Positions 1-6,816 of a stretch of 17,996 nucleotides of DNA are shown one piece after another. Source of the stretch: Kiloniellales bacterium (lineage in GTDB: Bacteria; Pseudomonadota; Alphaproteobacteria; Kiloniellales; JAKSBE01); contig JASJAL010000002.1 in the NCBI GenBank assembly GCA_030067055.1, forward strand, positions 1 through 17,996, read 5' to 3'. The notes beneath the pieces were generated by a model. The model saw only the letters and a list, made by a program, of their open reading frames with translations, did not search any database and was not told the DNA's origin. Every line of letters begins with the position of its first letter. The stretch's first letter is position 1. Position numbers and translations under genes: made by a program.

Positions 1-500
1 GAGGGGATCTCCAGAGGCCGCGACGAGCGGCCGGCGGCCAGGTCGTCTTCTAGGATCGGGTGGGTGACCACACGGGTGACGTTCTTGCCCAAATCCGCTG
101 GCCATTGAAGCCCCAGGAGCTTCCGGGCAGCCGGGTTGAACCAGGAAACGGCGCCTGTCTCGGAGATAACCACCAGAGCGTCCGGCAGGCTCTCCGCGGC
201 GTCTCGATAGTCCGACAGAAAGGTGATCAGCCGCCGGCCACGCCGCCGCTTTCGCAGCCTTTCGCGTTGTAGGCCGTCAAAGACCGCTTCCCAGACGCCC
301 AGGGAGACCGGTAGGCGGAACCCCCGACGGCGGCCGATCCAGAATTGCAGGAGCAGGAAGTTGCCCAGGTGCCAGCTGAGGTAGCCCAGAAGACCGAGCC
401 CGAGCAGCAGACGCGTCTCTCCGATCAGAATGCCCAGAATGACGAGCGCCGATCCGATGGCGGCAAAGATCAGAAGCTCGTTCCGCCAAGCACGAATCAA
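1..500 (-). CDS. phoR: Phosphate-regulon sensor histidine kinase PhoR, N-terminal part (cut by window edge)
   Basis: Only the first ~166 residues lie in the window; the kinase core is beyond position 1. Translation shows two hydrophobic segments (about residues 8-25 and 28-50), then an Arg/Lys-rich stretch typical of the PhoR linker. A PAS-like domain follows (residues ~95-150) with the motif [20 protein letters not shown]. PhoR phosphorylates PhoB under phosphate limitation and acts at the inner membrane. The probable start is TTG at 500, overlapping the phoB stop codon (497-499), so the two genes are probably translationally coupled; no ATG or GTG is available nearby in this frame. The identity rests on the PAS sequence, the membrane pair and the phoB neighbour. 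The start codon is less certain than the identity. Confidence 0.88.
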   Translation of the reverse strand, partial: MIRAWRNELLIFAAIGSALVILGILIGETRLLLGLGLLGYLSWHLGNFLLLQFWIGRRRGFRLPVSLGVWEAVFDGLQRERLRKRRRGRRLITFLSDYRDAAESLPDALVVISETGAVSWFNPAARKLLGLQWPADLGKNVTRVVTHPILEDDLAAGRSSRPLEIP

Positions 501-1192
501 CGCTGACCCCGGGTCGAAAAGCGATAGCCGGCGCCGTGCACGGTTTGGATCAACCGCTGGTGCCCGCTAGCCTCGAGTGCCTTGCGCAGGTTACTGATAT
601 GCATGTCCACCGTGCGCGGGCCGACATGGATATTCCTGCCCCAGACCAGATCGAGCAGCTGATCGCGGCTGTAGACCCGCTCCGGATGGGTCATAAGGAC
701 GTGGAGCAGGCGGAACTCAGTCGGGGCGAGGTCGAGGTCGCGCTCGCCGGTCGTCACCCGATGGCTCACGGGATCGAGCAGAAGTCCGCTCACCTGCACC
801 GTTTCGTTCGTCGCTTCCGGCTTCATGCGGCGCAGCACGGCTTCGATGCGTGCCACCAATTCCTTAGGCGCGAAGGGCTTGGTGACATAGTCGTCGGCGC
901 CATCTTTAAGGCCTCGGACCTTATCTTCCTCCTCGCCGCGCGCGGTGAGCATGATGACCGGGACGGGTCGCGTCACGGGATCTCTGCGCAGCAGCTTGAC
1001 GAACTCGATCCCCGATTGTCCAGGCAGCATCCAGTCGAGCAGGATCAGGTCGGGGGTCTCGTGGAGGATCGAGGCCTGCGCCTGCCCGGCGTCAGCGGCT
1101 TCGACATAGGAGAAGCCTGCCCGCGACAAGGCGAAACCAATCATCTCACGGATGGCTGGCTCGTCGTCTACAACTAGGATCTTGCCGGCCAT
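497..1192 (-). CDS. phoB: Phosphate regulon response regulator PhoB (OmpR family)
   Basis: The protein has 231 residues, the usual PhoB length. The receiver domain (residues 3-120) has acidic residues D9, D10 and E11, phosphoacceptor D53 in LLDWMLPG, T83 and K105. These positions match E. coli PhoB numbering. The C-terminal winged helix (about 130-228) contains [13 protein letters not shown] and the recognition region [12 protein letters not shown]. Phosphorylated PhoB activates or represses phosphate-starvation genes. The start chosen is ATG at 1192 ([12 protein letters not shown]), the conserved N-terminus, with a G-rich ribosome site about 9 bases upstream. An in-frame ATG at 1201 and a TTG at 1231 are alternatives. 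The gene is first in an operon with phoR. A probable Pho box upstream (1478-1495, minus orientation) suggests autoregulation. Confidence 0.95.
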   Translation of the reverse strand: MAGKILVVDDEPAIREMIGFALSRAGFSYVEAADAGQAQASILHETPDLILLDWMLPGQSGIEFVKLLRRDPVTRPVPVIMLTARGEEEDKVRGLKDGADDYVTKPFAPKELVARIEAVLRRMKPEATNETVQVSGLLLDPVSHRVTTGERDLDLAPTEFRLLHVLMTHPERVYSRDQLLDLVWGRNIHVGPRTVDMHISNLRKALEASGHQRLIQTVHGAGYRFSTRGQR

Positions 1193-1378
1193 CTCCCTCA
1201 TCCCCCGCTCAGCTTGGATTTGACCTTGCAAGGATAGTCCTCGCTAGGACGCCAAGAAGGTGCCCTTGGGCGCAACCGATTTCCGTGGCCGGGTCATCAC
1301 TACCCGACATGTGCCGCCAAATCGGGGTTCCTCCGCCCGGATCCTCGGCAATGCTCAAACAGTCTCGCACAAGGGTCG

Positions 1379-1392
1379 CTGATTTGGATCAA
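1379..1392. promoter_or_regulatory. Imperfect FNR/FixK-type box
   Basis: The sequence CTGATTTGGATCAA matches the palindromic FNR/FixK consensus TTGAT-N4-ATCAA at nine of ten defined bases. It lies about 190 bases upstream of the phoB start and 150 bases from the perfect box. I see no well-placed -10 element on either strand, so it may be an accessory site or chance. Confidence 0.4.
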
Positions 1393-1477
1393 TTTGTGTA
1401 GCCAGCTGGTAGGACTTGGCACGACCGCCAAGGCAGGAATGCATGGGAAGAAGGGCAAGGAAGAACTCCGCACCGAT

Positions 1478-1495
1478 CTGACAGGTTGATGTCTG
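1478..1495 (-). promoter_or_regulatory. Probable Pho box (PhoB binding site) upstream of phoB
   Basis: Read on the minus strand, the sequence is CAGACAT-CAAC-CTGTCAG. This matches the PhoB direct repeat CTGTCAT-N4-CTGTCAT at 5 of 7 and 6 of 7 bases with the correct 11-base period. It points toward phoB, whose start is about 285 bases downstream. PhoB autoregulation is established in other bacteria. The Sinorhizobium orfA-pit operon is known to be repressed by PhoB, so one site here could also affect the divergent pit operon. A clear -10 element is missing. Confidence 0.4.
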
Positions 1496-1542
1496 CCGAC
1501 CCGGTGAAGATCGACCCTCGATTGCAACAACCTCGCAAATAA

Positions 1543-1556
1543 TTGATTAAGATCAA
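1543..1556 (+). promoter_or_regulatory. Perfect FNR/FixK box, likely controlling DUF47-pit
   Basis: The sequence TTGATTAAGATCAA matches the FNR/FixK consensus TTGAT-N4-ATCAA at all ten defined bases. Exactly 22 bases follow before TAGGAA (1579-1584), a possible -10 element. That is the spacing of a class II promoter with the activator centred near -41.5, and it predicts a transcript start near 1591, about 125 bases upstream of the DUF47 start codon. The -10 match is imperfect. Confidence 0.68.
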
Positions 1557-1714
1557 ATACTGTCAGGGGCGAGTCTGCTAGGAATCTTTCCTAAGCGGCG
1601 AAGTCAGATCTCGCATCTTTGGGGTCTCTTCAAGGCCGGTCTCGGGGGCCAGCGCCCGCTTGCCGCGCGTCCGCGCGGCTGCTGGAAGCTGAAGCAGGAG
1701 AAGGATAGTCGCTC

Positions 1715-2395
1715 ATGGCCAGAACCAGTCCCTTCGCAAGCCTGTTCGGCCGTTCGCCGATCAAGCCGATGCAAGAACACATCAAGGTCGTGTCCCGCTG
1801 CGCCGGCGAGGTGCCGGGCTTGTTCGAAGCGCTCTGTGCCGGGGACCAGGGCAAGGTGACCGAGGTCAAGGACCGGATCTTCGCCCTCGAACAAGAGGCC
1901 GACAACATCAAGAACGAGCTCCGCGCCCATCTGCCGAAGAGCCTGCTGATGCCGGTCGACCGGCGCGATTTGCTCGAAGTGCTCGACATGCAGGACTCCA
2001 TAGCCGACACGGCGCAGGACATCGCCGGGTTGCTCGTCGAGCGACCGATGGAGGTCCCGGAAACTCTCAAGGAGCCGTTGATCAGTCTGGCGCGCCGCTG
2101 CGTCCAGGCCTGTGACAAGGCGGCCGAGGTCATCGGGGAACTCGACGAGCTCGTTGAGACCGGATTCCGCGGGCGTGAGTCCGAGCGGGTCTCCGAGATG
2201 GTCGACGAGCTGAACAAGATTGAAGACGACACCGATCAGATGGGCATGGACCTGACGCATCGGCTCTTCGCGCAGGAAGACCAGATGAAGCCCGTCTCGG
2301 TGATGTTTTGGTACCAGCTGATCCAGTGGATCGGCGATTTGGCGGACTACGCAGAAAAGGTTGGCAATCGGCTGCGCCTCTTGCTCGCCAGCTGA
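1715..2395 (+). CDS. DUF47 / PhoU-like phosphate transport accessory protein (TIGR00153 family)
   Basis: The product has 226 residues, the usual size for the DUF47 (TIGR00153, YkaA-like) family, which is distantly related to PhoU. It is predicted to be almost all helical and cytoplasmic. Acidic helices such as FALEQEADNIKNEL and ELNKIEDDTDQMG probably correspond to the metal-binding helices of PhoU-type proteins. Genes of this family commonly sit directly before pit and are thought to modulate that transporter (for example orfA-pit in Sinorhizobium). The ATG at 1715 has AAGGA nine bases upstream. The pit start codon is 35 bases after the stop, so the two are very likely co-transcribed. A perfect FNR/FixK box lies 158 bases upstream of the start. 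Confidence 0.92.
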   Translation: MARTSPFASLFGRSPIKPMQEHIKVVSRCAGEVPGLFEALCAGDQGKVTEVKDRIFALEQEADNIKNELRAHLPKSLLMPVDRRDLLEVLDMQDSIADTAQDIAGLLVERPMEVPETLKEPLISLARRCVQACDKAAEVIGELDELVETGFRGRESERVSEMVDELNKIEDDTDQMGMDLTHRLFAQEDQMKPVSVMFWYQLIQWIGDLADYAEKVGNRLRLLLAS

Positions 2396-2430
2396 AGGAA
2401 GTCCGAACGACAGAGAGGGGAGGAGCGGCC

Positions 2431-3696
2431 ATGGAAGTTATCGCCCAATACGGCACGATCTTGCTTACGATCGGCGTCATCTTCGGGCTTTACATGACCT
2501 GGGGCATCGGGGCGAATGACGTGGCGAACGTCATGGGCACCTCCGTGGGCTCCGGCGCGATCACCGTCACCACGGCAATCATTATCGCCGGTATCTTCGA
2601 GTTTGCTGGTGCCGCGCTCGCCGGCGGGCATGTGACCGCGACGATCCGCAAGGGCATCATCGACCCGACGCCCATCGTCAATACGCCGGAAGTCTTGATC
2701 TTCGGGATGCTCGCGGCGCTACTGGCCGCTGCCGTCTGGCTGATGATCGCCTCCTCGCGCGGTTGGCCGGTGTCGACCACCCATTCGATCGTCGGGGCCG
2801 TGGTCGGCTTCGCGATCGCCGGCATCGGACTGGACGCCGTCAAGTGGGACAAGATCGGTCAGATCGTGGCCAGCTGGGTGGTGTCGCCGGTCCTGGGCGG
2901 CACGATCGCCTTCATCCTGATGATCAGCATCCGCCGCTTGATTCTGAACACGGACAATCCTTTCCAGAGCGCCAAGCGATGGGGTCCGATCTACGTCTTC
3001 CTGGTCGGTTTCGTCATCGCCCTGGTGACACTCTTCAAGGGTCTGAAGCACCTCAAGCTGGATCTCAGCATCCCGATGAGCTTCCTCGCGGCCACGGTCA
3101 TCGGGCTGATCGTCGCGGCCATAGGCTGGGCCCTGATCAGCCGCGTCAAGGTCGACGAGACTGCCGATCAGGAATACCACTTCGCCAGCGTCGAGAAGGT
3201 CTTCGTGCCGATGATGCTGTTCACCGCCTGCGGGATGGCCTTCGCCCATGGCTCCAATGACGTCGCCAACGGTGTCGGACCCCTTGCGGCCGTCTACGGC
3301 CTGATCCAATCCGGCGGCGAGGTCGCACAGAAGTCGGAGTTGCCGATCTGGATCCTCCTGCTCGGTGGGTTCGGCATCGTCGTCGGGCTGGCGACCTATG
3401 GCTACAAGGTGATGCGAACGATCGGCACCAAGATCACCGAACTGACGCCCACGCGCGGCTTTAGCGCGACCATGGCGGCCGCCGCAACGGTCGTCCTGGC
3501 CTCGCGGACCGGTATGCCGGTTTCGACCACGCACATCGCGGTGGGCGCGGTGATGGGCGTCGGCTTGGCGCGCGGCATCGGAGCGATCGACCTGCGGGTG
3601 ATCGGCGGAATCGTCGTCTCCTGGATCGTCACCCTGCCGATCGGTGGCGTGCTCGCAGCGCTCTTCTACTTCACCTTGAAGGGCATGTTCAGCTGA
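2431..3696 (+). CDS. pit: Low-affinity inorganic phosphate transporter, PiT family
   Basis: The 421-residue inner-membrane protein has the internal duplication of the PiT family. The first signature is GANDVANVMGTSVGSG (residues 27-42) with PVSTTH (113-118). The second is GSNDVANGVGP (274-284) with PVSTTH (363-368). About ten to twelve hydrophobic segments are visible, with a cytoplasmic loop near residues 168-186 and another near 238-256. PiT proteins import metal-phosphate with protons (or Na+). The start is ATG at 2431, with GGGGAGGAG ending five bases upstream; an open frame continues upstream but lacks such a site. It is the second gene of the DUF47-pit operon and is followed by a strong hairpin and a terminator. 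Confidence 0.95.
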   Translation: MEVIAQYGTILLTIGVIFGLYMTWGIGANDVANVMGTSVGSGAITVTTAIIIAGIFEFAGAALAGGHVTATIRKGIIDPTPIVNTPEVLIFGMLAALLAAAVWLMIASSRGWPVSTTHSIVGAVVGFAIAGIGLDAVKWDKIGQIVASWVVSPVLGGTIAFILMISIRRLILNTDNPFQSAKRWGPIYVFLVGFVIALVTLFKGLKHLKLDLSIPMSFLAATVIGLIVAAIGWALISRVKVDETADQEYHFASVEKVFVPMMLFTACGMAFAHGSNDVANGVGPLAAVYGLIQSGGEVAQKSELPIWILLLGGFGIVVGLATYGYKVMRTIGTKITELTPTRGFSATMAAAATVVLASRTGMPVSTTHIAVGAVMGVGLARGIGAIDLRVIGGIVVSWIVTLPIGGVLAALFYFTLKGMFS

Positions 3697-3708
3697 CCGG
3701 GATAATTC

Positions 3709-3741
3709 GCGGCGCTTGCACCGGCAGGGTGCGGGCGCCGC
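3709..3741 (+). other. Strong hairpin just after the pit stop codon
   Basis: GCGGCGC (3709-3715) pairs with GCGCCGC (3735-3741). The inner stem continues through two G-T pairs to GCACC/GGGTGC, with a five-base loop (3723-3727). It starts 12 bases after the pit stop and has no T-run. It may protect the 3' end of the message or assist the terminator that follows. Confidence 0.55.
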
Positions 3742-3784
3742 AGCCTGGCCCTCCATCCGCTAGGGATCGAGGGCAATCTGAGCC

Positions 3785-3819
3785 AAAGGGGTTGGACCGA
3801 TCCGGTCCAGCCCCTTTTT
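3785..3819. terminator. Rho-independent, probably bidirectional terminator
   Basis: AAAGGGG (3785-3791), then TGGACCG (3793-3799), pairs with CGGTCCA (3803-3809), then CCCCTTT (3811-3817). One T-G wobble and a three-base loop complete it, and TTTTT (3815-3819) follows the stem. Read on the minus strand the stem ends in TTT. It lies between convergent pit (plus) and the phosphatase gene (minus), so it can serve both. Confidence 0.88.
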
Positions 3820-3838
3820 CTTGCTTTCGGCTTGCGCG

Positions 3839-5278
3839 TCAGACGGCGAGGGCCTCTGGCTCCTGCTCGGAAACCTCCAAGGCGTTGGTGAGGTCGAGCA
3901 AGGCCTCGGCCGGATACTCCAAGGGGACCAACTCTGGGCCCAGGCCGACAAAGACCCCCAAGTTGTGCGGATTGGCGCTGTAGACGATATGGTGGTTTGG
4001 GATGTTCCCGACGTCCAGCCAGAGGGTTCCGTCGGGCGACAAGGGTGTGTGCCCGACGATGAATGGGGTGTCTTGATCGACGCCGAGCTTGCTCCTGAAG
4101 GCGCTGACGTGCCTCTTGCCGTAGCCGCCGGGATGGTTCGGCCGCCGGACCCGGTTCCAGATAAGCTCCTGCCCGAGGCGGTGACGGCTGCGGATGTTCA
4201 CCAGGTCGGATACGGTGACATCGCTGCGCGGAGGTCCGCCGTGGCAGGCGATGTAGTGCTTGGACCTGAGTACGTAGGGCAACAGCTCGAAGAACTCGGC
4301 CAGCGAATCCGCATATGCCGGGCCGCGCAACTCCCTGGCGCGACGCTTCAGCAGGAGACCCTGCGGCACGCCACCCTTGCCCACGGACTCGTCGAAGCTC
4401 TCGTGGTTGCCGCGAAGGCAGAATACGTTCCGCGGGAAGCGGGCTTTCAACTTGACGATCACGTCCAGCATGAGGAGCGAGTCGTCCATCTGCGTCAGGT
4501 CCGTGTCCCCCTGCGGATGTACGGTATCGCCCAGGAGGACAAGGTTGACCTTGCCTCGGCCGAGCAGATCCAGGATGTCGTTTTCGCTCAGGATCTTGAG
4601 GAGATTGTCCAGATTCGCATGCAGATCGCCGACGATGATCGGCGTCGGCTCCTCGGGCAGGCTCAGAAGGCCGCCTGGCAGGCCCAGCGAATCTCTCGGG
4701 CGACATGGCTCATCGCGCAGGATGACGTTGACCCTGCGCAGCGCCATGAGCGCTTCCTCTGGCCTCAGGATCTCGATCGGACCGCCGAAGATCCGGCGCA
4801 TCTCCTTGAGGCAGGCGCGGCGCCGGCTGGCCGGCCCTTCAATCTCCTCTGCAGACTCGACGCGCGAGACGTAGGTCTCAGCGAGCGGATCGAGCCGGGC
4901 GAGTGTGATGTAGCCACCGTTGTTGACGATCTCGAGTTGCCTCCTGGCGACGGCTTTCGGGAAGTTGAACAGCCGCTGGCAGGTTTCGTTGCCGCGTCCG
5001 AGCCGGAGCTTGTCTCCGCTGGCAATTCGCAGAAATCCCGAGATTGCATCCGCCTCGCCGTGCCGTTCGGCGAGGATCCAATCCTTGCTGGCCCGCCAGC
5101 TGCCATCGAGCTGACGTTCGGGGCGAAGCCACAGGGAACGCCCCCCCATATCCAGCCGGATCGGCCCAGCTTCCGCTGCCAAGCGCAACTTGCCGACCAG
5201 AAGTTGCGGCTCGCCCGTCAGCGACGCCACCTCTCCTGGATCGGTCTGAAAGAACAGATCCCGAACCCGGTCTAGCAC
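3839..5278 (-). CDS. PPP-family metallophosphatase with FHA-like N-terminal domain
   Basis: The protein has 479 residues. The C-terminal half (about 210-450) is a PPP-type serine/threonine phosphatase core. It has GDLHANL (217-223), LLGDTVHPQG (248-257), CLRGNHESF (287-295), ACHGGPP (344-350) and VGHTP (408-412). These supply all the usual metal ligands: D218, H220, D251, N291, H346 and H410. In the second motif the usual VDRG is VHPQ, so the Asp that normally partners the catalytic His is replaced. The N-terminal ~140 residues resemble an FHA fold: LRLGRG (91-96), then AVARRQLEI (109-117), where the FHA Ser and His are Ala and Gln. The start is GTG at 5278 with AAGGGG seven bases upstream. 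The gene lies 41 bases downstream of the P-loop gene and is probably in one operon with it. Its substrate is unknown: phosphoprotein, nucleotide or nucleic-acid end are all possible. Confidence 0.82.
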   Translation of the reverse strand: MLDRVRDLFFQTDPGEVASLTGEPQLLVGKLRLAAEAGPIRLDMGGRSLWLRPERQLDGSWRASKDWILAERHGEADAISGFLRIASGDKLRLGRGNETCQRLFNFPKAVARRQLEIVNNGGYITLARLDPLAETYVSRVESAEEIEGPASRRRACLKEMRRIFGGPIEILRPEEALMALRRVNVILRDEPCRPRDSLGLPGGLLSLPEEPTPIIVGDLHANLDNLLKILSENDILDLLGRGKVNLVLLGDTVHPQGDTDLTQMDDSLLMLDVIVKLKARFPRNVFCLRGNHESFDESVGKGGVPQGLLLKRRARELRGPAYADSLAEFFELLPYVLRSKHYIACHGGPPRSDVTVSDLVNIRSRHRLGQELIWNRVRRPNHPGGYGKRHVSAFRSKLGVDQDTPFIVGHTPLSPDGTLWLDVGNIPNHHIVYSANPHNLGVFVGLGPELVPLEYPAEALLDLTNALEVSEQEPEALAV

Positions 5279-5319
5279 TGCCCTGCCCCTTGCTCTCCCC
5301 CGTCCTGCGCCTAGAGCGT

Positions 5320-5973
5320 TCAGTCCTCCTCGGCAGGAATAGCAATATCCTTGGGCACGCCCTCGAAATCGTCTCTGACATAGATCAAGATCCCGGCCCG
5401 CTTGAAGTGTAGTGCGGCTTGGCGGTACACGTCTACTTGCTTCTCTACTTGCTCAAGCGTCACGTCCCGGTCGATCGGATGGACCTCGTGCCTCTTGCGG
5501 TCCAGCCGCCCCTCGAGGATCTTGGCCGCCGGCGGGATGAGGAACTCGAAGACGAAGCGCGCCCGCCAGTTTGTTGATAAAAAATGGGTTTTTGCCGGCG
5601 GCAACAGGATCCTGGCATAGTCGATTTCCGGCGGCGGCTCGGCCTCCAGCCACTCCCGGTCGAAGACCGTCAGGACCTCTTCGTGGCCGACAAAGGGGAA
5701 ACCGAGGTGTACTTCCCGCGGGCGCAGGTTCAGGGCCTGGGCCCGCCACCAGATGTCCAGCGTGAGGTCGATATAGCCCTCCTCGGGCCAGCCGCCGATC
5801 TTCTGGATAAGCCGCGATTTCCCCGAGCCCGGCGGCCCGGTCAGGATCAGTTGCCGGTACTTGATGCTCTTGGGGAAGAGGACTCCTTTGATGTCCTGAA
5901 GCTCTGCGATCGGCACCAGATCGAACGCCGCAGCGCCAGTTGGCATCCTTGATTGCGGATCAGCGGCCATCAT
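5320..5973 (-). CDS. P-loop NTPase / kinase-like protein, partner of the FHA-PPP phosphatase
   Basis: This is a soluble protein of about 217 residues (220 from the TTG start; numbering below uses the TTG). A clear Walker A, GPPGSGKS, lies at residues 49-56 after strand YRQLILT. A second strand, GYIDLTLDIWW (69-79), gives Asp residues (72, 76) where small P-loop kinases often carry a catalytic or Walker B acid. An Arg/Lys-rich segment, RLDRKRHEVHPIDRD (159-173), could be a lid. I do not recognise the family, and the substrate is unknown. The ATG at 5973 is followed by another at 5970. A TTG at 5982 has GAGAAGG five bases upstream, so translation may begin there. It is the first gene of a two-gene unit with the phosphatase downstream. 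A kinase-phosphatase pair or an ATP-driven regulator would both fit. Confidence 0.75.
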   Translation of the reverse strand: MMAADPQSRMPTGAAAFDLVPIAELQDIKGVLFPKSIKYRQLILTGPPGSGKSRLIQKIGGWPEEGYIDLTLDIWWRAQALNLRPREVHLGFPFVGHEEVLTVFDREWLEAEPPPEIDYARILLPPAKTHFLSTNWRARFVFEFLIPPAAKILEGRLDRKRHEVHPIDRDVTLEQVEKQVDVYRQAALHFKRAGILIYVRDDFEGVPKDIAIPAEED

Positions 5974-6292
5974 GGAATTCAAGCGAACCTTCTCGGGTGA
6001 CGTCGTTGCTGGGAGCCTGCGCTACTTGCACCAGAAGTGCGCCGGGTCAACTAGAGGGAAGTGATTGGGCCGGACGCAACCCCATTTTGGCATGCGCGTT
6101 CCAGCGCCACTGGACTCCTGACTTATACTCTGCGCCTTCCATCGCCGCAAAGGCGTTGCAATGCTGCGGTCCGCAATCAGCCAGAGGGTAGTTGTCATTT
6201 TTCTGAAACATAGCCATCACAAAAACTTAAAGCGCCAAGGGTACAAAAAATAATCGAGGTCTTTTTCGATCACGGCACTCCGGTACCAGATC
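5974..6292. other. Divergent intergenic region between the P-loop gene and the usp-fnr unit
   Basis: No gene is supported in these ~320 bases, and plus-strand open frames across it look random. TTGTCAT (6192-6198), CTGAAAC (6203-6209) and CCATCAC (6214-6220) are spaced at 11-base intervals. They resemble a degraded Pho-box array (6, 4 and 4 matches out of 7), too weak to call. TATACT (6124-6129) looks like a -10 element but has no good -35 partner. The last 80 bases before the usp start are locally A-rich. Confidence 0.5.
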
Positions 6293-6814
6293 ATGAACCA
6301 AATCGTTGATACCTTGGATAAACAGGAAAGCTTGCAGGACGAGACGAAAGCTCAGCCAAGCGGAGCGGGGCCGATCGTGGTAGCGGTCGAGCTGTCGGAA
6401 ATCTCCAAAGCCGCCCTCCGCTGGGCTTGCGGTTATGCTGAGGCGGTCGGAGCGCCGCTTGAAATCCTCCACGTGGTCCACGATCCCGGCGACTCCCCAG
6501 GCACTTACAGCCCCGGTGGCGACGATCTGCTGGAGCCGATGTCAGATGTCGCCAAGCGAAGGCTCGACGAATTCTTGGATCGAGTCGGTCGCGAGACTCC
6601 CGGGAATGCAGGCCTTGGAACGGCGCGAAGGCTATGTGTCGTGGGTCTGCCGACCTCGCGGATTTTGGAGGTCGCCTGCGCCCATCGCGCCCGACTGATA
6701 GTGCTGGGTAGCCGGCGCCGCAATGGCCTTGGCCGGCTCGTTCACGGCTCGACGGCCGTTCACATTGCGCGCCACTCGGGGATCCCGGTGACAATTGTCA
6801 AAGCCGACGGCTGA
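6293..6814 (+). CDS. Universal stress protein, UspA family (upstream copy)
   Basis: The product has 173 residues: a single UspA domain (about 27-170) after a ~25-residue polar N-terminal extension. The first strand is PIVVAVELSE, with Glu where ATP-binding Usps usually have Asp. The nucleotide loop GSRRRNGLGRLVHGST (139-154) matches G-x2-G-x9-G-S/T except that the second Gly is Arg (142). ATP binding is therefore plausible but not assured. The end, HSGIPVTIVK, is the usual last strand. No good ribosome site is visible before ATG 6293. The FixK/FNR gene begins two bases after the stop, implying translational coupling, so this Usp may act with that regulator. The function is a stress or energy-state sensor inferred from the family. 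Confidence 0.85.
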   Translation: MNQIVDTLDKQESLQDETKAQPSGAGPIVVAVELSEISKAALRWACGYAEAVGAPLEILHVVHDPGDSPGTYSPGGDDLLEPMSDVAKRRLDEFLDRVGRETPGNAGLGTARRLCVVGLPTSRILEVACAHRARLIVLGSRRRNGLGRLVHGSTAVHIARHSGIPVTIVKADG

Positions 6815-6816
6815 TC

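Larger units (their letters stand above)
1193..1714. other. Divergent intergenic control region between phoB and the DUF47-pit operon
   Basis: This stretch of about 520 bases has no credible gene. The only open frame of note (1300-1530, minus) resembles no protein I know and has no convincing ribosome site. It holds a perfect FNR/FixK box (1543-1556), a one-mismatch FNR/FixK box (1379-1392) and a probable Pho box (1478-1495), each listed separately. A small inverted repeat, TAGGAA-TCT-TTCCTA, lies at 1579-1593 and overlaps the likely -10 element downstream of the perfect box. The ribosome site of the DUF47 gene (AAGGA, 1701-1705) is at the right end. Confidence 0.7.

Noticed and set aside
1300..1530. 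76-codon minus-strand open frame between phoB and DUF47
   Set aside because: No recognisable protein, no convincing ribosome site, and it overlaps candidate operators.
2719..3756. 345-codon minus-strand open frame over pit
   Set aside because: Its Asp/His/Arg-rich low-complexity product is typical of antisense reading of membrane genes. The plus strand is clearly Pit.
3821..5275. 484-codon plus-strand open frame antisense to the phosphatase gene
   Set aside because: It mirrors the FHA-PPP gene, has no recognisable domain, and arises from high-GC codon bias. The minus-strand frame has all PPP motifs.
5376..5390. FNR-like match CTGAC-ATAG-ATCAA
   Set aside because: Two mismatches in one half-site, and it lies inside the P-loop coding region far from any start.
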